This document shows positions 56,193 through 64,000 of a stretch of 64,000 nucleotides of DNA, piece after piece. This DNA comes from Paragorgia papillata (taxonomy: Eukaryota; Cnidaria; Anthozoa; Scleralcyonacea; Coralliidae): the NCBI GenBank assembly GCA_035771165.1, contig JAWNZC010000088.1:1532501-1596500 (forward strand), read 5' to 3'. The notes beneath the pieces were generated by a model. That model was given only the letters and a program-made list of their open reading frames with translations. It made no database searches and was not told the DNA's origin. Position 1 is the stretch's first letter. Each line of letters starts with the position of its first letter. Both the position numbers and the translations under genes were made by a program.

Positions 56193-58886
56193 GGACAATC
56201 AGCAGAAGTGTGTGTTGTCTGATTTGGTTCCCACAGCAACGCCTAGGGATATAGAAATTGCCCTGTCTGTTGCAGGTGGAGATATTGAAGCTGCTGCACA
56301 ACAACTTTTAGGTCAATTGTTTTTCTCCTTTTTTACATATTATATAAATATAATGCATAAATATAATACACTCAAGCATAATTAACTAGTTACTTAGACA
56401 CGGTCATTTTTCATTCACAGACTTGAATGATGACCAAACAGGGAATGAGTTGTCCAATTCAGACAGTTGTACCACACCAAAATCGACTGATGAGGATATG
56501 CAGGCATCAACTTTTAACCTTGATAAGTTCCGAGAACAAAATGTTGATGAATCTGTCCCACTTCAATATTTCTCTGTATCCAGGGCAGAAGGTTCAGAAG
56601 AATTAAAGAGGGACATACTAAGTTGTTATAAACGCCCAGATTGCAATTTAAAAGCCAGGATGTGTGTGCGTTTTGAAGGTGAAGAAGGTGCAGGGAGTGG
56701 GCCAATCCGTGAATTTCTCCTGTGTGCAATGAAAATCGTGCAAGAAGGAGTTGGTATGGAGGGAAAACCAGTCATCCTTTTTGAGGGTGAAGATGATCAT
56801 AAAGTGCCTGTACATGATCAAGCTCTAAGATGCACTGGTGCTTTCGGAGCTATAGGGCGAATTATAGGCCATTCAGTTCTCCATGGAGGCCCATTTATGT
56901 ATGGACTGTCTCCAGCAGTAAAGCAGTACTGGACTGCAACAGGTTCAAACAAAGTAAATGACAAAGACCTTGCCACACAAGCCCTTTCAATTGTTCTTGA
57001 AGATATCTCTGACCTTGACCTCAGACAGTGCATATCAGAGGTAACTAAATTCAGACATGCAAACATTCCTGTTAGCTGTTTAGTTGTCGGTGGTGGTAGT
57101 ACTTACATGTATATTAAACCATCCTTATGAGTATCCTTCACGTGCATAGATGTAAGAATATTCATTGTAAATTTTATATGTTTCAGCTTCAAAGCCTGAA
57201 ACCTTGCGAGAGTCCATCAGGTGAACTAAGAGAAAAGCTGCTACCTTATCTGTTCGAGTCAGGGATTGACAGAATAAATTCTGGCTGGAAACTTGCCATT
57301 CAAGGTCTCATGCTATATCATGTAATTGATAAGCGAAGAAGAGAACTTGATGATATAGCCAAAGGTTAGTATGTACATGTATATTATACTGTTCTTAAGA
57401 AAAAGTTCTCTTCTAGTATGTATAACCAATAGACCAGGGTGGTCGCTAGGTAGTATACTTTAAAATAAGGTTTCCGTGAAGAGACTGACTAGGCAGGGTA
57501 AGGGTTTTTGTTTGTGTTAGGTGACCTAAAAACTACCAATTTGCCCACTTACATTTACATTACCTCACCCACACAAAAACCCTAACCATAATCAGTAAAT
57601 CGAGTTAAACAGAGCTGGCTTTTAGTCTTCTCGCGGAAACCTTATTTTAAAGTATTAACTATCTAGCGATTCCCAATAGACAAGTTCAGCAGCAGCGGCA
57701 GATCATGGGTAATTAGGACAAATTTCAATTACCTTGAAACGAAGCACTTGACTCATGACTACTATACATGTATTTCTTTTCAAAAATATTCACATTTGTC
57801 CTCATTACGCAGGAGCCTCTCTTGATGCCTTGGAAAGAATGAGGAAGGTACTGTATAATTACCAATCATCAAATACATGTACCTGTACAGTGTATGATTT
57901 TCTGCGTTAATAATATTAAGACAGTGTTAAAATGAATAATAAACAATGTTCAACTTTATTTGGTTTTAGTTTATGTCTTATTTGCCGTTAATTTAAATAA
58001 CATTACAGAGTTAGCCAAAGCCAGTTGCTTATGTCAGCTGATGTCAGTGGCATACCAAGGGCAGTTTGACTGGGGGGTATTTATTCCAAAACTTACCGAC
58101 CAGTAGCGTAGGAAATGTAGGATGAAACAATTTGGTGGAATAGCTCAGTATGGTTTTATTGTCCCCTTCTATTCCTTCCTTCTGCATGTAGCTCATTTAT
58201 ATATATAATATTTTTTGTATGCAGTAAAATTTGGTATTTTATTTTCTGATTTCCTGCATTTTGACGGAAAATGATTAGAGATTTTACGGAATTCTGATAA
58301 TTATAATTTGTCGTTTAAAATGTCTGAAAGCCAAACATTGCAGGAGTTTGAATATACATGTACTGTATACATATATGAATGTCATGGTTATTGATCATGC
58401 ATATTAATTATAAGATACGAGATAAACTCTTGGGAGACCAATGGCAAGAAATTCAAACCCTTCAATTATTATACATGCAATAACAGAACGCTCGGCATGC
58501 CCTGATTGATTTACAGCATAATATGTTCATATCAGATATGGTCTTTTTCGAAATGCATTGCCAATTGCTATTCAAAGGCAGTGTTTGAAACAAATATGCG
58601 TCATCCTAATCAGTTTTTTACACAGGCCTATCACATTGTATATATTTTTTGTTTTAGGTGAACCATCTTTGCTTGACCTGTGCTGTTTTTGGAGTGCGAC
58701 TAATACCTTGCCTGCAAGAGGGGTTCCCTTCTAGTGAAATTCGATGATGGAACAAGCCAACTACCGTTTGTCGAAACGTGTTTCAATGCTTTGACGCTTC
58801 CAACAATGCATCAATGTTACCGACATTTCCAAATGTTTATGAACATAGCACTCAATTATGGTTCTCTTGGGTTTCAACACATGTAA
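56193..58886 (+). pseudogene. HECT E3 ligase of a second subfamily, with UBA/CUE-like segment; frameshifted
   Basis: Exons in phase: 56193-56311 (UBA/CUE-like: DLVPTATPRDIEIAL.., GGDIEAAAQQLL), 56421-57040 (acidic linker, then HECT N-lobe with RFEGEEGAGSGPIREF, LFEGEDDHKVPV and GRIIGHSVLHGG), 57187-57364 (N-lobe end), 57813-57847 (short, tentative) and 58658-58886 (C-lobe: WSATNTLPARGVPF, then FDDGTSQLPF and catalytic Cys in VETCFNALTLP, 58779-58781; stop TAA 58884-58886). A one-base shift near 58730-58736 separates GVPF from LVKFDDG, and the start of the C-lobe is not recognised, so the gene looks damaged or includes an exon I missed. It resembles the 'G2/M-phase-specific E3 ligase-like' proteins of cnidarians and fishes. 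It does not pair with a convergent transposase in this window, so it may be a host gene. Confidence 0.65.
57428..57681. mobile_element. MITE inside a HECT intron
   Basis: GTCGCTAGGTAGTATACTTTAAAATAAGG pairs as an inverted repeat (arms about 57438-57480 and 57632-57674, split by short mismatches). AATAGAC occurs directly outside both ends (57428-57434 and 57675-57681), a likely target duplication. Confidence 0.65.
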
Positions 58887-59130
58887 ATTTATTGTTGATC
58901 TATCGAATTCTTAACTTACATGTATCTAAATTTTGTTCTGTTTGGTAATTTTACTGCATGTTCGTTTGAACAAAGAAACAAGGTTGGTTCATTACTTTAA
59001 TGTAGTCTTCCAATGTAAAATTGTTATATACGTGCATGTTATCTTTTGTTTTTACATGTATCTGGCTCGTATCACTAGAACACTTGGCAAACAATACAGT
59101 ATAACAGTATATCACAGTAAGCTCCACATA
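58887..59130. other. 3' flank of the HECT gene, nothing recognised
   Basis: AT-rich DNA up to the hAT-like element. Confidence 0.4.
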
Positions 59131-60620
59131 TAGATCAGGGGCGGATTTAGGATTTTGAAAACGTAAGTCAAAGTTGTGGTCCACGGTTCTAGGGGGGTCT
59201 GGGGGCATGCTCCCCCGGAAAATTTTTGAAATTGGGGTCTCTAAATGGCAATTCCCACGATTTGACAGCACGTTTGAGCAAAATTTTGAAACTTTTAAAA
59301 CATTTTTAATGCCATATTCTACTATGTTTACAAAACATTTGTCCAAATTGGATGTTCAGCATTTATATTTTTACAAAGCTAACTAAAATATTAGCCAAAC
59401 GAGAAAGGCGCAAACACCCATGCTGTGGCCATGCATGCCTTCTAAAATTAACTAATTATTCATTGTCTCTTGTAGTGTGTAATTTTCTCTAATTTAATAA
59501 ATTATATGTTATCTACAGAGTACCGTAACACTGATATAAGCTAATTAGATAGACCTGAGGTCATATTTCACGAACACGCCGTTAAAATATATCTTATCAA
59601 AGCAAGACAGCGAGACTAACAATAATTTGAAAACAGTTATTCATTTCAAAATCATGGAAAGAAAGATCCAATTTAACGTGGAACTAAACCTTGGCTAACC
59701 TTGGCTTAAGGATCAATTGATCCTTTCAAATTCATATATAAGAGCTCCTGGCAAGCGTGAAATATGCTATTAAATGCCGCCTTGCTGAATAAATATATGT
59801 CAGTCTGAACTCTGAACTCAGACTTCACTAGGACGCAAAATGATAAATAATACGATATTGAGACTGGACAAAAACACATATATTCGACACTAGATTGTTT
59901 GTATATTTGAAATGAAACTAAGACGACCTTAACTTACTAGTCAGTCTAGTCTTACCTTACAGCAGTAGGGGAATAAAATGACTCCGCGCGGCGCCAAAAT
60001 TCGGACGCTTTCAATCGCGTCTATTAAAATGTTCCTCGCTTGAAATAAATCGATGACTGTGTAATCTAGATGACAAATCTTCGTAGATTGTTCACAGTAT
60101 TTCTTCATCGTTGCTGTTAAAAGCAGCTAAAACCCCTTGTGAAGCGCTTATACAGAACTCGTATGACTAAAACCACGAACACAGTGAGAATTCAATGAAT
60201 AAATTACTCGGTATCTCAGCTGACTCAGCAATCGATGGTTGCCATGGTGCAGATCGGTCAAAAAGCCCAAAATCAACGCGACAGCCAATCAGGTTTGATG
60301 CAAATCGGTCAAAAAAGTGGTTGCCATGGTGCAGATCGGTCAAATTGATCAAACACCAATCAGATCTCTCCGTAAACCGGTCAAAACTCTCAAAGCGAAC
60401 GCTGACCACCGGTCATCCCTGCCCGGTGTTTGCTGACTCGCAAATTACGATAAAAGCGAATTTGAAACCTAATCAGTCTGCCAAGCTTTGGCAGTCACGG
60501 CATAACATTTTCTAGAAGACTGTTGAGATTAAAATATTGTGTGATTGCGCAATTATTCTGGTGATTTTTTACGTCAGTCGCGTGACCGGTCTGATGTATG
60601 CTAAATCCGCCCCTGTAGAT
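59131..60620. mobile_element. Non-autonomous hAT-like element
   Basis: The element is 59136-60615 (1480 bp) with ends CAGGGGCGGATTTAG and CTAAATCCGCCCCTG. TAGAT flanks both sides (59131-59135 and 60616-60620); hAT elements usually make 8-bp duplications, so the assignment rests on the CAGGGGCGG ends. No transposase frame. A GGTTGCCATGGTGCAGATCGGTCAAA block is doubled inside (about 60238 and 60320). A truncated relative lies at 47.3 kb. Confidence 0.7.
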
Positions 60621-60865
60621 GCTTTTAATAAGTCAAATTTCCTGCTGTTGACGTCATACTCTGACTTTTAAATTTTAAATTCAATTATTATGTTAGTCGT
60701 TTCTATATTTTCAAATAAGCCATTCCGAAGTTGATGAGAAGACTGGGGACAAGTGTTAAAAAGGGCCACAATTAAGAAATTAACCCAATCACTAGAAAGA
60801 GCACCTCAGAATTAGTATATGTACTATATACAATATTTGAAGATGCTTGGATAAGTACACTTTGA

Positions 60866-61140
60866 ATAATGAGCTTTCAAAAATTGCGATTTTTACTATG
60901 AAATACAATGTTTTTGTCATACAGTAGGGGTCATCTATTTAGTACGTACGCAGCTGAAGGGGGAGGGGGAGTCAAAGTTTTTGGTGTTTTTGCGTGCACC
61001 TATTGCTTAAATGACGTCATTTCTATTGTTTTTTGGGTACAAGGGGAAGAATGGGGTGAGATTTTTGAAAAAAATTGCGTATGTACTAAATGAATGACCC
61101 CATAGTAAAACTTGCGATTCTCGAAAGCTCATTATTCAAA
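60866..61140. mobile_element. MITE nested in another inverted repeat
   Basis: Outer arms: AATAATGAGCTTTC.. (from about 60866) and the inverse near 61117-61136. Inner element 60927-61101 with GGGGTCATCTATTTAGTACGTACGC and GCGTATGTACTAAATGAATGACCCC. Non-coding. Confidence 0.65.
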
Positions 61141-61274
61141 CACTATATATTCAACAACCATCTACAAATATTGTGTACATACAAATTGAGATGCTGTTTC
61201 TGTGGGATAGGGTTCATTTCATATTTTGGGCACCTTTTTAACACTTATCCAAAGTCCTCTCACCAGTTTCTGAA

Positions 61275-61461
61275 TAGCCTGCACCGCAGACGACTATAAC
61301 ATGGTTATATACGTCTGCGTAACAGCGACCAATTTCATTTTATGGACTGTCGCTACAAGTGTGGTTTTATAAAGTTGATTGTGATTGGCTATTATAATGA
61401 AACTGTGTCGCTGCTATGCGGATGTACATGACGGTGTTATAATCGTCTGCGGCACAGGCTA
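61275..61461. mobile_element. Foldback element with TAGCCTGCACCGCAGACG ends
   Basis: TAGCCTGCACCGCAGACGAC.. is mirrored by GTCTGCGGCACAGGCTA, with inner TACGTCTGCGTAACAGCGAC and TCGCTGCTATGCGGATGTA arms. Non-coding. Confidence 0.7.
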
Positions 61462-61729
61462 CTTCACAATGGCTAATATAATTAAAAGGGCTGAGTTTTG
61501 ATTTTATAGGGAATATAAAAAAATAATAAAAACAATAAACAACATTGAAGAATTAAAAAGACTGAGTATAATGTAAGTAGTTGGAAATTTGACTTATTAA
61601 AAAGGTGTGTACCGTATTTTCTGGGCGATAACCCGCGGGTTATCTCTTAATTTTGCTAGGAAACATAATTAGTGCGGGTAATTATGGTTGGCCAAATGTT
61701 GCAAAATTCAACAGCAGATTTTTTTATCA

Positions 61730-62075
61730 CATTCAACACCGAATATCACATTCAACACCAGATATCACATTCAACAAAGCAATATCACATTCAACAAAGC
61801 AATATCACATTCAACACCGAATATCACATTCAACACCGAATATCACATTCAACAAAGCAATATCACATTCAACACCGAATATCACATTCAACACCGAATA
61901 TCACATTCAACAAAGCAATATCACATTCAACACCCGAATATCACATTCAACAAAGCAATATCACATTCAACACCGAATATCACATTCAACAAAGCAATAT
62001 CACATTCAACACCGAATATCACATTCAACAAAGCAATATAACATTCAACACCCGAATATCGGCACATTCAACATA
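61730..62075. repeat. Minisatellite of 19-20-bp ATCACATTCAACA units
   Basis: Two alternating unit types, ATCACATTCAACACCGAAT and ATCACATTCAACAAAGCAAT, are repeated about 17 times. Plus-strand frames of 117-155 codons (SHSTPNITFN, HIQQSNITF) are repeat products. It lies upstream of the third transposase, about where an element end would be expected. Confidence 0.9.
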
Positions 62076-62128
62076 GCCTGCGTAGCTGGCGGTATTAGGG
62101 AGTTCGGGCGCGGGCGGTAGGCGGGCAA

Positions 62129-62500
62129 CGCGAACACGATCGAAATTGCGGCTGTCGTCATCAATACACGGCTGACAGGCTGCACACTTCAGCGAGGACA
62201 CCCCGAGCTCAAAGTCAAACATCTCCGCTCAAAATCGTCGCTCGACCATAATTCTTCCACGAGCGCATAGCACGAATGTTGGGCTTGCCATAGAATACGG
62301 TTTGTTGACAACTCGTGGAATTTTCGCGATGTACGAAGCCATTACCCTTCTCAAATTCATCAGTTTCAAATGTCCTCAGAACTCACTTGAGCCAGCACGC
62401 AACGTAGACTGCGAACTGCCCCATGAAAGTGGCCGATTTTCTATGCGATTTCCGATCGTGAATATGTCAACATATCCCGGCATGCATTGCGGTACGGATA
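62129..62500. repeat. Presumed terminal region of the third IS3EU-like element
   Basis: It shares blocks with 1861-2065, and its end (62471-62495, CATATCCCGG..CATTGCGGTAC) matches the inner edge of the inverted repeats of the 25.2-31.4 kb element (25519-25543). It is therefore likely to be the 5' inverted repeat and promoter of the transposase that follows. The outer end was not located. Confidence 0.5.
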
Positions 62501-62564
62501 TACCATATCACGTGAATACCATTGGCTCGTGCCCAGTGCCTCCTCAATAAATTTATTATGAAAC

Positions 62565-64000
62565 ATGGCGACAAATTTGGACGATTACGACTGGAACTCT
62601 TTCTTTCAATCTCTGTTGAACCTGTTAGATGGCATTGAAAGTACGCTAGATGGCCAGCCATTGGACGTAGGCGAACATCTTACTATCAGGATTGAGTTGG
62701 CAATTCGCGCTCTTCAGCACGTACGATGTGGTTCAACTTCAAGTGGTCTGACTGCAACCTTCCTCCAGAACCTTTTACGAAATTTCAGGTTAATATACTT
62801 GCAGTTAAATAGACGGGGTCGGTCAAGATGTACAAGTCTTGCCGTTTATTCTGTTGATATGCCTGCTGTTCAGAGAAGTGGGACCGCGGGTAGACCAAAA
62901 TTTGAAATTAGCGAAGACGTTTTAGTGCAACTTCGATCATGGGGATTTTCCTGGAAAATGTTGCAGAGATGCTTTTGGTGTCACGTTGGACAATTTACCG
63001 TAGAGTACTGGAGTATGGTTTGCAAGATATAACAGGATTCTCGACGTTAACAAATGAGGAACTAGATGAAATCGTAAGAGCCTTCATGCAGCAACATGGT
63101 ACTCTTGTGGGATATTCATTGGTGTCAGGACATCTAAAAGCACTGAATTTGCGAGTACAACGAAAAAGGATTCGCGAATCTCTTGGCAGAGTAGACCCTG
63201 AAAATAGAAGAATTAGGTGGGCAATAGTGGTTCCAAGACGGTCTTACTCAGTTCGTGGACCTAACAGTCTGTGGCACCTAGATGGGCACCACAGCCTGGT
63301 AACTTGGGGATTTGTAATTCATGGTTCAATTGATGGGTATTCACGCCTAATCACTTTTCTCAAGTGTTCAACAAACAACTACAGTGAAACTGTCACATCC
63401 CTATTCCTTACTGCAACATCAAGATATGGTTGGCCTTCAAGATTGCGAACAGACTATGGTGGTGAAAATGTTGGTGTTTGGCAGGTAATGGAGGAAAGAC
63501 AAGGCGAAGAGAGAGGAAGCTATCTTGTGGGTTCTTCAACCAGAAATCAACGAATAGAACGTCTTTGGCGAGATGTTTTTCAGGCAGTTACCCATATCTT
63601 TTATTATACATTTCAGACTATGGAGGAGTCTGGAGTCTTTATTTCTGAAGATCCACTACATAAATTTGTGTTACATTATGTTTTCCAGCCCCGGATTAAC
63701 AGGGCCTTGGAGAGCTTTGCCAATGCATGGAATGAACACCCATTAAGAACAGAACAGAACTGGTCCCCTATCAGAATATGGACCAATGGAATGCTGGATG
63801 TTGCCAATCATAACACACGAGCTGCTGCTGATGTAGTTGGAGCTGTGCCCAGTGACGAAATCATTGAAGATTTATAATGGTATGGGTATGACCCAAATGC
63901 CCCTTCACCTGGTGATGGTGGCCTGTCATCTGTTGAAGTAAATGATGTACAAGTGGAACATGATTTAGTAAATCATCTAAGAGAAGAAATTAATCCAATG
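62565..64000 (+). pseudogene. IS3EU-like DDE transposase, frameshifted, running off the window
   Basis: Starts at ATG 62565 (MATNLDDYDW) and aligns with the 25.6-kb transposase. A four-A run at 62955-62958 is one base short: before it the frame reads GFSWK, after it NVAEMLLVSRWTIYRR continues in the +1 frame (62939-63877). The integrase core is complete: Asp (63281-63283, LWHLDGHHS), Asp (63452-63454, LRTDYGGEN) and Glu (63557-63559, QRIERLWRD), D-56-D-34-E. A TAA at 63875-63877 interrupts the tail, after which the same frame stays open to the window end (WYGYDPNAPSPGDGG..). Two separate lesions suggest a dead copy; the A-run change alone could be a sequencing error. By analogy a HECT gene would be expected on the minus strand beyond 64000. 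Confidence 0.8.

Noticed and set aside
61730..62075. CRISPR-like array
   Set aside because: Units are contiguous, with no unique spacers, and the genome is eukaryotic; it is a plain tandem repeat.
61653..62120. Plus-strand frames with repeated HSTPNITFN-type peptides
   Set aside because: Produced by the ATCACATTCAACA minisatellite in all three frames; no start context, splice or family support.

Overview
This is eukaryotic, animal-type DNA: AT-rich, with GT/AG introns of several hundred to several thousand bases and many foldback elements, TA microsatellites and minisatellites. The mix of eukaryotic IS3-like (IS3EU-type) DNA transposons, a Crypton-like tyrosine recombinase, alpha-kinase and HECT genes fits a marine invertebrate. 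A cnidarian such as a coral or sea anemone is my best guess, but nothing here proves the species. No bacterial operon, rRNA or convincing tRNA gene is present.

Layout. 3.9-45.0 kb: one long plus-strand gene. Short acidic/basic exons, arranged in two related blocks, lead into a C2H2/C2HC zinc-finger plus tyrosine-recombinase core (31976-34919). Small acidic exons follow, lying in a tandemly triplicated 2.6-2.9 kb unit (35.4-42.3 kb), and then a conserved-looking C-terminal exon (44768-44994). Exon phases chain correctly except at one junction. Inside the largest intron sit two complete, neighbouring DNA transposons. The first (19778-25054, 6-bp target duplication CACCAG) carries an alpha-kinase gene facing a four-exon DDE transposase gene. 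The second (25177-31388, flanked by ATAAGTG) carries a DDE transposase gene facing a HECT ubiquitin-ligase gene. The second one landed 10 bp inside the arm of a pre-existing palindrome, so the order of events can be read.

48.6-52.3 kb: a second, divergent HECT/transposase convergent pair (HECT broken, transposase intact). 53.4-55.2 kb: a 1.83-kb palindrome holding two copies of a small ORF with a Bcl-2 BH1-like motif, one copy broken. 56.2-58.9 kb: a third HECT gene of another subfamily with a UBA/CUE-like segment; it carries a frameshift. 59.1-60.6 kb: a hAT-like non-autonomous element. 62.5 kb to the end: a third transposase of the IS3EU-like family, with one frameshift and one in-frame stop, running off the window.

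The most interesting system is a group of TIR transposons that pair a retroviral-integrase-like DDE transposase with a convergent signalling enzyme gene: a HECT E3 ligase in two cases and an alpha-kinase in another. The enzymes may act on the transposase or on host factors. That role is inference; the element structures are read directly from the sequence.
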